A DNA stretch of 64,000 bases from G963923955 sp963923955 (GCA_963923955.1 OZ000552.1:2170001-2234000); one strand, 5' to 3'. Shown: positions 33,739-41,666, counted from the first letter of the stretch. Numbers and translations: made by a program. Notes: a model not told the origin generated them from the sequence alone.

Positions 33739-35657
33739 TCCCGCTCCGCAGCCTTTATCCGCGCCAGATTACTCTCCATCCTCGCCAGCACCTTCCCATT
33801 GGCAAGCGCCACCTTTGGGTTCTTCGCAAAATATTCTTTTGTCCGCGCAAGAACCTGCGCGGCGAGCGCTGTATTCCCCGCGTGTGTTGCAATGTTATAT
33901 TTCAGTGTGTATTTCTGTACAGATTCCTGCAAGGCCAGCGCGCGCGCAACATTGGCCAGCGCACAGGCCGTATCTTCCATATACATGCACAGCAGGGCGG
34001 CCAATTCGTGCAGCATGTGCTCAAACTGCCGATACTCGGCCTTGCCCGTCAGGGTCAAGGTGATGCCAATCACGCCGGAGGGATCGACATAGGGACAATG
34101 CCCCTCCTGCATCGCCGATACCAGGTCGTTCAAAAAACTGATCGTAACAAAGGGATACCAGTCCTTCTTTTCACTCTGTCGTGATATAAGCGCCCACCTC
34201 TCTTCCGGGATGGCCTCCTGCAAGATACAGCCCTGCACGTACAGGTATTTGATGTATGGCAAGAGCGTGTTGTCATCAATGCCCTCCAGATGGGCTTGAG
34301 CCTTGATCACCGCATCCCGGTAGCCAAGCCGGGCATAGGTATGAATGGCCTTATTCCAGGCAGCATAGGATTTCGGCTGCTGCATGGCCAGCTCAATGGA
34401 CTGGCGGTCAAAGTCATCCCAGGTTCTCAATTCAAGATAACTGACCAGAAAAAGCGCGCCGACATACAGCAGCAGCGGCAGCCTAATCAGCATCTTATCG
34501 TATCTCGCCAAGAGGGTGCTGACTACCCACGCGATGAAAAACAGCGGCCCCAGCGCGGGCAGATAATTTCGATGCTCGTAATATAGCCTGAGATCAAGAA
34601 AGCTGGACTCCAGAACATGGCCGCCGAAGAACCACAACACGGCAAAGCTGAGAAAGCCAAAGCGCTGTCTTTTTAAGATGGCAAAGACAATTAAGCCCAC
34701 CACGGCCATACAGGCAAACACGGTGCTGAGCGGTTGCAACAAGCCCCTTGCCACTGGAACGTCATCGTGATAGCGGGAAAAATCGCCGGGGCTTGGCAGG
34801 AATATATTTTGTAGATAATCAAGCAATATCAGGCCCTGGGTCAGCAGGCGCTCAATGGGCGTGAAATGCCGCTTGGCATAGCCCAGCATCAGCCCGTCAA
34901 TGGTCAAGATGATCCAGCCGCAGAGCAACAACAGCGGCCCGGCCAGAAAGACTAAAGCCCAGGTTTTCCAGCGCCGGTCCCGGCACGTATCTTTCAGCAA
35001 GGTAGACTCAATCACTAAAATAAACAGCGGCAGCAAGATGCCGTTTTCCTTGCTCAACACAGCCAATCCCATAAAGACAAGGACGGAGAAGCTCATGCCG
35101 AGGAGGCCGGGCCTTGGCTTGCCTTGAACATAAAGGCCGCGGAAATATAAATAGCAGAGTATGCCGAGCAGGGAAAAAAGGGTGGATAATTGTGTCATGC
35201 GCTGCACGACATAAAGCACGGTGGTGAACTGGATCGGGTGCAGCACCCACAAGGCCGAACACAGCAGGGCTGTTAGATAACTCCTGCGCCTGTCATAGCC
35301 GGTGAGCCGCAGCAGCGTGTTGACCAGGATCAAGACCAGTAGGCCGTTGATGAGATGAGTGAGCAGGTTGACCAGCTTAAAGGCATAGGCATCGTGCGGC
35401 CAGCTTTCATGCTGCAAGGCGAGGCTGAACAAGGAAATCGGCCGGCCTAGCGGGCCGGCGATGCCTTCCAGCACAAAAGGCCAGACGCCGGTGTCTGCTA
35501 CCCGTGCCAGCCGGTAGAGATTATAGTAATCATCGCCCCAGAAACCGGAGTGCAGCGGCAATGCAAACAGCAGCAAGACAAGGACGCAAAGACCCAGGAA
35601 GATGCCGCCGGTGATAAGATAGGAAGAGCTAAAAGGTAATAGAGGCCGTACTGTCAC
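33735..35657 (-). CDS. Polytopic membrane protein with C-terminal TPR-like domain (TMTC/GT-C-like)
   Basis: A 640-residue protein. About ten to twelve TM helices occupy residues 15-440, with an early acidic motif GFWGDDYYNLYRLA after TM1, as in GT-C glycosyltransferases, and a HPIQFTTVLYVVQRMTQLS segment seen in TMTC/O-GT-like membrane proteins. The soluble C-terminal ~200 residues are helical and TPR-like (WNKAIHTYARLGYRDAVIKAQAHLE; ALANVARALALQES; NTALAAQVLARTKEYF). It is coupled to a polyprenyl-phosphate-type GT2 gene and lies near pilA. It could glycosylate a surface protein such as pilin; that role is inference. Confidence 0.75.
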   Translation of the reverse strand: MTVRPLLPFSSSYLITGGIFLGLCVLVLLLFALPLHSGFWGDDYYNLYRLARVADTGVWPFVLEGIAGPLGRPISLFSLALQHESWPHDAYAFKLVNLLTHLINGLLVLILVNTLLRLTGYDRRRSYLTALLCSALWVLHPIQFTTVLYVVQRMTQLSTLFSLLGILCYLYFRGLYVQGKPRPGLLGMSFSVLVFMGLAVLSKENGILLPLFILVIESTLLKDTCRDRRWKTWALVFLAGPLLLLCGWIILTIDGLMLGYAKRHFTPIERLLTQGLILLDYLQNIFLPSPGDFSRYHDDVPVARGLLQPLSTVFACMAVVGLIVFAILKRQRFGFLSFAVLWFFGGHVLESSFLDLRLYYEHRNYLPALGPLFFIAWVVSTLLARYDKMLIRLPLLLYVGALFLVSYLELRTWDDFDRQSIELAMQQPKSYAAWNKAIHTYARLGYRDAVIKAQAHLEGIDDNTLLPYIKYLYVQGCILQEAIPEERWALISRQSEKKDWYPFVTISFLNDLVSAMQEGHCPYVDPSGVIGITLTLTGKAEYRQFEHMLHELAALLCMYMEDTACALANVARALALQESVQKYTLKYNIATHAGNTALAAQVLARTKEYFAKNPKVALANGKVLARMESNLARIKAAERE

Positions 35658-35743
35658 CTTTCTGATCCTTCAGTTCAGCGTAGATTAAAGACGATTGAAT
35701 GAGATCCGGCAATCCGGCAAGGGGCGAATCCGCCCAGATATTC

Positions 35744-36001
35744 TTAGCCGATAAACATCTTCCAGAACATGGCCAGGGTGAACGCAAGATTAAAACCGAG
35801 CATCCATTTCATTACGCGCACTTCCGAATCAAATTTACCCTCAAGCCTGACTATGTCCAACCTGGTGGCTACCTGGGTATCTAATGCCTGCTTGAATGCC
35901 TCGCTAACCGCTTCAGATTTCGCCGCAGCGTGTTCTTCAGGTATGCCTGCATCTTTCAAACGACGCATAAATTTCAGTGTATCAAAAGTAGCTGTGCCCA
36001 T
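35744..36001 (-). CDS. DUF1640-like coiled-coil protein with C-terminal TM anchor, copy 3
   Basis: 85 residues: MGTATFDTLKFMRRLKDAGI at the start, an Ala/Glu-rich helix (EEHAAAKSEAVSEAFKQAL), a coiled coil and a C-terminal TM helix (MLGFNLAFTLAMFWKMFIG). It resembles short bacterial CCDC90/DUF1640 proteins. It is the last of three tandem paralogues and the most diverged at the N-terminal helix. The function is unknown; the topology suggests a tail-anchored inner-membrane protein. Confidence 0.8.
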   Translation of the reverse strand: MGTATFDTLKFMRRLKDAGIPEEHAAAKSEAVSEAFKQALDTQVATRLDIVRLEGKFDSEVRVMKWMLGFNLAFTLAMFWKMFIG

Positions 36002-36045
36002 AGTTCATTTTCCTCATCAAACGTGCACCTGGCAACAGCGCTTCC

Positions 36046-36333
36046 TTAGCCGATAAACATCTTCCAGAACATGGCCAGGGTGAATGCAAGATTAAAACCG
36101 ATCATCCATTTCATCACGCGCTGCTCTGCCTTCACTTCCTGTATCTCCGCTTTCACTTCGTGTATCTCCGCCTTCATCTGGTACATATCGGCTTTCGTTG
36201 GAACCTGCGAATCCATCGCTTCACTGAGCGCCTCTTTGATTGCCTCAGCCTCGGCTTCCGCCTGTTTCTCAGGCACATCCGCCGCTTTCAAACGACGCGC
36301 AAATTTCAGTGTGTCAAAGGTAGCTGTGCCCAT
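36046..36333 (-). CDS. DUF1640-like coiled-coil protein with C-terminal TM anchor, copy 2
   Basis: 95 residues with the same ends as its neighbours (MGTATFDTLKFARRLKAADV ... MFWKMFIG). The middle contains three successive heptads (MKAEIHE VKAEIQE VKAEQRV), encoded by near-identical 21-bp units, so the coiled coil has grown by heptad duplication. The spacer before it (GAGGAAAATGAACTATG) is shared with the other copies, showing gene-plus-leader duplication. Confidence 0.82.
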   Translation of the reverse strand: MGTATFDTLKFARRLKAADVPEKQAEAEAEAIKEALSEAMDSQVPTKADMYQMKAEIHEVKAEIQEVKAEQRVMKWMIGFNLAFTLAMFWKMFIG

Positions 36334-36397
36334 AGTTCATTTTCCTCATCAAACTTGCATCTGGCAGCAGACAGATAGTCAGGGAAATAAAACTCCT

Positions 36398-36664
36398 TTA
36401 ACTAATAAACATCCTCCAAAACATTGTTACCAGAAAACCCAGCGCAACGCCCAACATCCAACCATGAAGCCTTAAGGTCGCCCTAATCGCATCTTGCCCA
36501 CGTTCTAAGCGATGAATATCTGTTTTCGTTGCCAACTGTGTATCCATCGCTTCGCTGAGCGCCTCTTTGATTGCCTCGGCCTCAGCCTCTGCCTGTTTCT
36601 CAGGCACATCCGCCGCTTTCAAACGACGCGCAAATTTCAAGGTGTCAAAAGTAGCCGTGCCCAT
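36398..36664 (-). CDS. DUF1640-like coiled-coil protein with C-terminal TM anchor, copy 1
   Basis: 88 residues. The first 40 are nearly identical to copy 2; the coiled coil (DIHRLERGQDAIRATLRLHG) and TM segment (WMLGVALGFLVTMFWRMFIS) differ. It is the first of three, downstream of pilA and separated from it by a rho-independent terminator, so the trio probably has its own promoter in the ~110 bp between 36665 and 36773. Confidence 0.82.
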   Translation of the reverse strand: MGTATFDTLKFARRLKAADVPEKQAEAEAEAIKEALSEAMDTQLATKTDIHRLERGQDAIRATLRLHGWMLGVALGFLVTMFWRMFIS

Positions 36665-36772
36665 AGTTCATTCTCTCCTCGTCAAACGTGCACTTGCCGG
36701 TGCCGAAAACATTACCGGAATGCCCATTGTTCTGGCCCACTTTCCCTGGCGCCATTGTAATAATCATCCCAT

Positions 36773-36797
36773 AAAAAAAGGCCACCCGCAGGTGGCC
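36773..36797 (-). terminator. Rho-independent terminator after pilA
   Basis: The stem GGCCACC/GGTGGCC with a 4-nt loop (36780-36797) is followed on the minus strand by seven T. It stands 27 bp after the pilA stop. The plus strand also carries a short T-run, so it may work in both directions. Confidence 0.88.
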
Positions 36798-36823
36798 CTT
36801 TTTACGCCTTCAAATGCCAAGAT

Positions 36824-37240
36824 TTACTTACAGGCGCTCGGCAGATATTTCCCGTCAAGCTCGCTAGAGCATTCCCATGTGGAGCCATACTCCGCACCCT
36901 CTAATGTAATCGTCTTCCCTTTGATGGCGGCGCTCACGCCCGTATCCTTAAACGTGGCGGTGATGGTCGGGTTAGTGGCCGTACCACCGACTTCAATACT
37001 CCCTACATACTTGCCGCTTTTGGTAAAGCTCAACTCATCCGTGGCAGGTATAGTGCCCTTATCACCAATCCACTCGGCCAGCGGCGTCTTGACACCAGAG
37101 GTCAGCGTCATGGCTTCTGAGACCTGCGCCCGGGCGATGTAGTCCTGATAGGACGGGATGGCAACCGCCGCCAAGATGCCGATAATCGCCACCACGATCA
37201 TCAGCTCGATCAATGTAAAGCCTTGTTGTCTCTTGTTCAT
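36824..37240 (-). CDS. pilA: Type IV major pilin PilA
   Basis: A 138-residue type IVa prepilin. The leader MNKRQQG is cut before FTLIELMIVVAIIGILAAVA (Phe+1, Glu+5), and the rest is a short globular domain with a C-terminal disulfide loop (Cys at WECSSEL and PSACK). PilD, encoded at 58.9 kb, would process and N-methylate it. A good ribosome-binding site (AGGAG) and a sigma-54 promoter lie upstream; PilR is encoded 1.5 kb away. It is flanked on both sides by arrays of small coiled-coil membrane proteins. Confidence 0.96.
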   Translation of the reverse strand: MNKRQQGFTLIELMIVVAIIGILAAVAIPSYQDYIARAQVSEAMTLTSGVKTPLAEWIGDKGTIPATDELSFTKSGKYVGSIEVGGTATNPTITATFKDTGVSAAIKGKTITLEGAEYGSTWECSSELDGKYLPSACK

Positions 37241-37316
37241 GAATTTCTCCTAGATTGATGTTGCGACCAGGCGCAACGAAAAACGATTTACCTTTAAACT
37301 ACGGGCATTATATTAC

Positions 37317-37331
37317 GCATAATCTATGCCA
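37317..37331 (-). promoter_or_regulatory. Sigma-54 (-24/-12) promoter of pilA
   Basis: The minus strand reads TGGCATAGATTATGC, a close match to TGGCAC-N5-TTGC with the required GG-to-GC spacing. It predicts a start about 65 nt before the pilA ATG. PilS-PilR, encoded nearby, activate sigma-54 pilA promoters in other gammaproteobacteria. No IHF or PilR site was assigned. Confidence 0.8.
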
Positions 37332-37504
37332 TAAGCCACTATTATTCTGCGAGGCGGAATTTTTTTAATAAGTAATTGTTTTTGTTGGAGAAATATATTT
37401 GCCTGATTGTTTCGGGGCGGGGTGAGGTTGGGCTGATGACGCCGAGAGGGAGGTAAGAAACAGACAAAACTGACAACTTTTGTCAGTTTTTTTGGGATGT
37501 TAAG

Positions 37505-37672
37505 TTAAAGGTATAGCTTAACCACTGCTACGATGGCCAAGGTAACCGTTGCGCCGACAATAGCTGGATACCAACGATTCTCTGCATTGATTTTGCTTGT
37601 CTCTGCCATTAACTTGGCTATCTCGGCCTGAATTTTATCGTGTGATAATTCCTCAATCTTTGTTGTATTCAC
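37505..37672 (-). CDS. Small coiled-coil/TM protein, array member 1 (55 aa)
   Basis: Starts at GTG, after AAGGAGG, and reads MNTTKIEELSHDKIQAEIAK, a short coiled coil, then NRWYPAIVG and a C-terminal TM helix ending VVKLYL. It is nearly identical to member 4 but lacks one seven-residue heptad (SETIKIN). No family is recognised. Last gene of the four-member array, 264 bp before pilA. Confidence 0.75.
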   Translation of the reverse strand: MNTTKIEELSHDKIQAEIAKLMAETSKINAENRWYPAIVGATVTLAIVAVVKLYL

Positions 37673-37729
37673 TTCAATTCCTCCTTAAAAGCGCTGGACG
37701 GGTATTTACCATCGTATTTATCAGATCGC

Positions 37730-37942
37730 TTAAAAGTATAGCTTGGCGATTGCTGCGGCACCGAGTGCGGCCGTGCCGCCGGCTACGATGAGTGATGCAC
37801 CCACGACCAGAGGATACAGCATTGTCTCTTTTCGCATCTTCTCAATCTCGGCAAAGATCTTGGCAATCTGGGCTTGCATTTTCTCATGTCGCAGGTTTTC
37901 CTTCTCATACCGTAGATTTTCATCAATGTTTCTTGTACTCAT
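37730..37942 (-). CDS. Small coiled-coil/TM protein, array member 2 (70 aa)
   Basis: A charged N-terminal coiled coil with heptad repetition (ENLRYEK ENLRHEK, then QAQIAKIFAEIEKM) and a longer Gly/Ala-rich C-terminal hydrophobic segment (YPLVVGASLIVAGGTAALGA) ending AIAKLYF. The AEIAKIFAE-type core and the LYF/LYL end tie it to the other members although the TM part has diverged. The ribosome-binding site is AGGAGG within a repeated leader. Confidence 0.75.
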   Translation of the reverse strand: MSTRNIDENLRYEKENLRHEKMQAQIAKIFAEIEKMRKETMLYPLVVGASLIVAGGTAALGAAAIAKLYF

Positions 37943-38076
37943 TCCTATTCCTCCTTAAAAGCGCTGGACGGGCGTTTACCATCTTGCTCAAGCTGAACCT
38001 ACTGGATTAAGGATAGTATCTCTAAAAGCGCTGATCAAGTCTGTCTTGGGACTGGTTCAGGGGATCCTTAGGATCG

Positions 38077-38307
38077 CTAAAGGTATAGCTTGGCCACGGC
38101 GACAATGGCCAGGGTAACCGTTGAGCCGACAATGAACGGATACCATCTGTTCTCGTTATCGATCTTTCTTGTCTCGCTTCTCGCCTTGATGGTTTCTTCA
38201 ATCGTCTTTTGATTCTCCGTTCGCATCTTCTCAAGCTCGGCAAAGATCTTGGCAATCTCCGCCTTAATCTTCTCATGTGTTACTTCTTCAATCTCTTTTG
38301 TACCCAT
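38077..38307 (-). CDS. Small coiled-coil/TM protein, array member 3 (76 aa)
   Basis: MGTKEIEEVTHEKIKAEIAK, then an extended coiled coil (LEKMRTENQKTIEETIKARS), then NENRWYPFIVGSTVTLAIVA and the end VAKLYL. Same layout as members 1 and 4 but 14 residues (two heptads) longer than member 4. Function unknown; the predicted topology is a cytoplasmic coiled coil with a C-terminal membrane anchor. Confidence 0.77.
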   Translation of the reverse strand: MGTKEIEEVTHEKIKAEIAKIFAELEKMRTENQKTIEETIKARSETRKIDNENRWYPFIVGSTVTLAIVAVAKLYL

Positions 38308-38365
38308 TTCAATTCCTCACTTAAAAGCGCTGGACGGGCATTTGCCATCGTATTTATCAGATCGC

Positions 38366-38554
38366 CTAAAGGTATAGCTTAACCACTGCTACGATGGCCA
38401 GTGTGACGGTTGCGCCAACGATAGCTGGATACCAACGATTCTCTGAATTAATTTTAATCGTCTCTGAATTGATTTTGCTTGTCTCTGCCATTAACTTGGC
38501 TATCTCGGCCTGAATTTTATCGTGTGTTAATTCCTCAATCTTCGTTGTATTCAT
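38366..38554 (-). CDS. Small coiled-coil/TM protein, array member 4 (62 aa)
   Basis: First gene of the array, just after pilR on the same strand. It differs from member 1 mainly by one extra heptad (SETIKIN), encoded by a 21-bp tandem duplication (AAAATCAATTCAGAG repeated at 38437-38478 on the minus strand). ATG start after AAGGAGG. The TM helix VGATVTLAIVAVVKLYL is identical to member 1. Confidence 0.77.
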   Translation of the reverse strand: MNTTKIEELTHDKIQAEIAKLMAETSKINSETIKINSENRWYPAIVGATVTLAIVAVVKLYL

Positions 38555-38636
38555 TCCAATTCCTCCTTAAAAGCGCTGGACGGGCGTTTACCATCTTGCT
38601 CAAGCTGAACCTACTGGACTAAGGATAGTATCTCTG

Positions 38637-38681
38637 AAAGCGCTGATCAAGTCCATCACAGGACTTGTTCAGATCTTCCTT
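38637..38681. repeat. Hairpin related to the multi-hairpin elements
   Basis: CTGATCAAGTCC, loop ATCACA, GGACTTGTTCAG forms a 12-bp stem with one mismatch. The outer flanks AAAGCG.../...CTTCCTT and the inner CAAGTC/GACTTG arms match H1 flanks and H5 of copy B. It lies between the end of pilR and the small-protein array. A decayed copy lies at 38025-38070. Confidence 0.6.
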
Positions 38682-38706
38682 ATATGCCGACAGCGCGGCA
38701 TCAGGC

Positions 38707-40056
38707 TCACTTGTTTAAGTTCAGCTTTTGCAGACGGTATCTCAAGGCGCGGAAGCTGATGCCCAGTTTCTTCGCCGCCGCCGTTCGGTTCCAACGCGTC
38801 TCCGCCAAGGCGCTCAAGATGCGCGCTCTTTCGACCTCTTCCAGGTGGGAATCCAGTTCATACTTCGCCGAGTCATTCTCTGCATCAAGCTGCTCATCCC
38901 CGGCCTCATCCGAAGCCTCATCCGCGGCTTCGGGGATATGTATGTCGGATGACTTGATCAGACCTTGCTCACACAGGGCAACGGCGCGCTCAAGAATGTT
39001 TTCCAGCTCACGCACGTTGCCGGGGTAGGAGTAAGCCCTGAGCGCGGCAGCGGCCTCAGCACTCAATGTCGGAACAGGCATATCTGCCGCCTTGCAGATC
39101 TTGTGCAGGATATGGCCGGCGAGGGTGTTGATGTCCTCGCGCCGGGCGCGCAGCGGCGGCACCTTTAGTTCGATGACGTTGATGCGATAGAACAAGTCTT
39201 CTCGAAACAGCCGCTGCCGAGTCAGCGCGGACAGGTCTTTGTGGGTGGCGCTTAAGATTCGGACATTGACGGCGGCTTCGCTTTGTGCGCCGATGGCGCG
39301 CACCCGTTTTTCCTGGATGACGCGCAGCAGTTTCGCCTGCATGTGCGGCGGCAATTCCGCCACCTCGTCCAGAAACAGCGTCCCGCCATCGGCCGCCTGG
39401 AACAGGCCGTCCTTATCCGCATGGGCGCCGGTGAAGCTGCCCTTTTTGTGGCCGAAGAATTCGCTCTCCATCAGATCCGCCGGTATCGCCCCGCAATTCA
39501 CCGGCACAAAGGGCTTCTCCGCCCGCGGCCCTTGTTCATGGATCATCCTCGCGGCCAGCTCCTTGCCGGTGCCGGATTCCCCGCTGATGTAGATCGGCGC
39601 CTGGCTCCTGGCCAGCTTTTGTATCTTCTCGCGCAAGCCAGACATCGCCGGGCTTGCGCCCACCAGCTTGTGCGCAGAAGGCGCGGCCGCAGCATCTGTG
39701 AGTTTCAGCGCATTGCCGACCAAGAGACGCAGCGAGTTGATGTCGATGGGCTTGCTCAGAAAATCAAAGGCGCCCAGTTTCAGCGCCTGGATGGCCGTTT
39801 CCATGCTGCCGTGGGCGGTGATGACCGCTATGGGCAGGCGGGGGTGATGCCGCTGCACATGCGCCACAATTTCGAGCCCATCCCCGTCCGGCAGGCGCAT
39901 ATCGGTCAGGCACAGGTCGAATTTCTCCGCGGCCAGCAATTTCAGCGCCGCCTTCTTATTGCCGGCGCTGCGCACACCAAGCTGCATGCGCCCCAGCGTG
40001 ATCTCCAGCAGTTGCAGGATATCCGGCTCGTCATCGATAATTAATACCTGCGGCAT
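38707..40056 (-). CDS. pilR: Sigma-54-dependent response regulator PilR
   Basis: An NtrC-type activator of 449 residues: receiver domain (VLIIDDEPDI; phospho-acceptor Asp in LTDMRLPDGDG; Lys in FLSKPID), AAA+ domain with GESGTGKELAAR, the sigma-54 contact loop GSFTGAHADKDGLF and the GGTLFLDEV Walker B, an acidic linker (DEASDEAGDEQLDAENDS), and a Fis-type HTH at the C-terminus (TAAAKKLGISFRALRYRL). The start was placed at MPQVLIIDDE, 2 bp after the pilS stop. It should activate the sigma-54 pilA promoter. Confidence 0.94.
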   Translation of the reverse strand: MPQVLIIDDEPDILQLLEITLGRMQLGVRSAGNKKAALKLLAAEKFDLCLTDMRLPDGDGLEIVAHVQRHHPRLPIAVITAHGSMETAIQALKLGAFDFLSKPIDINSLRLLVGNALKLTDAAAAPSAHKLVGASPAMSGLREKIQKLARSQAPIYISGESGTGKELAARMIHEQGPRAEKPFVPVNCGAIPADLMESEFFGHKKGSFTGAHADKDGLFQAADGGTLFLDEVAELPPHMQAKLLRVIQEKRVRAIGAQSEAAVNVRILSATHKDLSALTRQRLFREDLFYRINVIELKVPPLRARREDINTLAGHILHKICKAADMPVPTLSAEAAAALRAYSYPGNVRELENILERAVALCEQGLIKSSDIHIPEAADEASDEAGDEQLDAENDSAKYELDSHLEEVERARILSALAETRWNRTAAAKKLGISFRALRYRLQKLNLNK

Positions 40057-40058
40057 GG

Positions 40059-41666
40059 CTAATTCAAAATATGCTGTCTTTCCGGATGAGAAAATCTGAT
40101 GCGAAAGACACAGCCTTGGGCCGAGTTCTTTTGCAGGTTCAAACTCGCCTGGTTTGCCTCGCACAATTCCTTGGCCAGATAAAGCCCCAGCCCGGTGCCG
40201 CGCGGGTGGGTGGTGAAAAAGGGCTCAAACAGATGCGTCTCTATCTCGGCGGGGATGCCCGGCCCCCGATCAATAACGTCCAGATAAGGCCGGTTTGCTT
40301 CATCCTTCACCGCACAATTCGCCTCCAGCCGCGGCGGGTCTTTGCTGTAGCGCATGGCGTTTTCACACAGGTTCCACAGGATCTGGTGCAACTGATCGGG
40401 GTCCATTCTTACCATGATCGCCGCGGCCTGGCCGGTTACCCGGATCGCATCATCGTCAAGGTCGCGGCTGGCGCTGAATTCATCCGCAAATTTCTTCAGC
40501 CAGTGGGTTAATTCGATCTCGGCCGGTGCCGCTGCCTCGCGGCGACTGATGCGCATAATATTCTCAATAATGTTATTCACCCGTCTGGAGTGCTCTTCGA
40601 TGATGTGAGTCAACTTGCGATCATCATCACCTAAAGCATCGGATTCTGATAATAGCTGCCCGGCATGGCTGATCGCGCCAAGCGGATTGCGTATCTCATG
40701 GGCAATGCCGGCGGTCAACCGGCCCAGGGAGGCCAGCTTCATCTGCTGCGCCCGTTGCCTTAGGGGCGATACCTCTTCCAAGAAGATCAAAATATTAAAG
40801 ACCTTGCTGGAGCCAAGCCGACTAAAGGACAGCATGACCTCTGTATTGGCCGCGCCCATGTTGAGCGTTAGCGGCGTATTATCACCCGTGTCCAACCAGC
40901 CTTGCAGGTGCTCGCTGATCGCCGGGGAATAAGCGCCTATCTTTTTGCCGGTCGCATCAGCGGCTAGGTCCAGCAATCGTTTGGCGGATTCGTTTAACAG
41001 CTTCAACTCCAACGCCTCGTTGAGGACGATGACGCCGGATTGCAGGCGTTGCACAATGTGTTCGTTTAACTGCGACAGGCTCCTCAGATCCAGGCCGCGC
41101 TGCTCCGCCAGCGCCTCGGTCACTTCCACCTTGCTCGCCAGCCGATGGCTTAGGAAGGCGGCGAAGAAAAAGGTCATGCCCAAAAAGCCCGCGTGGGTAT
41201 AATTCGGCTTGGGAAACTCCTGCGTCCACTGCATATAGACCTCACAACCCAGCACGGCAAGGCTGGCGACAGCCGCGTATAAGATGCTGATCTTGCCGGA
41301 GCTTAAGATGCTGCCCGCGGCGATTGAGATGACCAGCAACATGCCAAAACCGCTGTTTAGGCCGGCGCTGGCGTACATCATCAGGTTGATAATGAGAATA
41401 TCAAGCAGCACATTGCTGATGACCTGAAGCACATACGCGGGCGTCTTCAGCCGCACCAGAAGCTGCGCCAGGACGGCGATGCCGAGATATAAATGCGCGG
41501 AGACGGCAAACAAGGCTCGGTCATATTCCCCAAGCGGCTCCGGCAACTGGCCGATCCAGTATAAGGAGACGAACAGAAGGGCCACCAGGAAACGATATAA
41601 GTTAAAGTACGTTAATGCCCCCCAGGCAAGCCGGCGTTGGCCCTTACTTTCGACTGTGGCGTTCAT
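40059..41666 (-). CDS. pilS: Sensor histidine kinase PilS
   Basis: A 535-residue kinase with six predicted N-terminal TM helices (about 25-185), a PAS-like region, the H-box GIAHEIRNPLGAISHAGQL, N-box LWNLCENAMRYS and G-boxes DRGPGIPAEI and GTGLGLYLAKEL. In pseudomonads PilS senses pilin levels in the membrane through its TM region. It is translationally coupled to pilR downstream and overlaps the small upstream gene by 4 bp. Confidence 0.94.
   Translation of the reverse strand: MNATVESKGQRRLAWGALTYFNLYRFLVALLFVSLYWIGQLPEPLGEYDRALFAVSAHLYLGIAVLAQLLVRLKTPAYVLQVISNVLLDILIINLMMYASAGLNSGFGMLLVISIAAGSILSSGKISILYAAVASLAVLGCEVYMQWTQEFPKPNYTHAGFLGMTFFFAAFLSHRLASKVEVTEALAEQRGLDLRSLSQLNEHIVQRLQSGVIVLNEALELKLLNESAKRLLDLAADATGKKIGAYSPAISEHLQGWLDTGDNTPLTLNMGAANTEVMLSFSRLGSSKVFNILIFLEEVSPLRQRAQQMKLASLGRLTAGIAHEIRNPLGAISHAGQLLSESDALGDDDRKLTHIIEEHSRRVNNIIENIMRISRREAAAPAEIELTHWLKKFADEFSASRDLDDDAIRVTGQAAAIMVRMDPDQLHQILWNLCENAMRYSKDPPRLEANCAVKDEANRPYLDVIDRGPGIPAEIETHLFEPFFTTHPRGTGLGLYLAKELCEANQASLNLQKNSAQGCVFRIRFSHPERQHILN

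Larger units (their letters stand above)
37943..38680 (-). repeat. Duplicated leaders/spacers of the small-protein array
   Basis: The spacers alternate between two types. Type y (about 37950-38045 and 38562-38660) is ~95 bp and almost identical in both places (AAAAGCGCTGGACGGGCG...CTCAAGCTGAACCTACTGGA). Type x (37680-37738 and 38318-38372) shares the first part, then CATCGTATTTATCAGATCGC. The order gene-x-gene-y is repeated, so a block of about 600 bp holding two genes was duplicated. All spacers hold GATGGTAAA...CCGTCCAGCGCTTTTAAGGAGG-like sequence on the minus strand just before each start codon. Confidence 0.8.

Noticed and set aside
37505..38680. Regularly spaced repeats suggestive of a CRISPR-like array
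   Set aside because: The units are 190-300 bp, contain open frames with ribosome-binding sites, and no short direct repeats with unique spacers are present.
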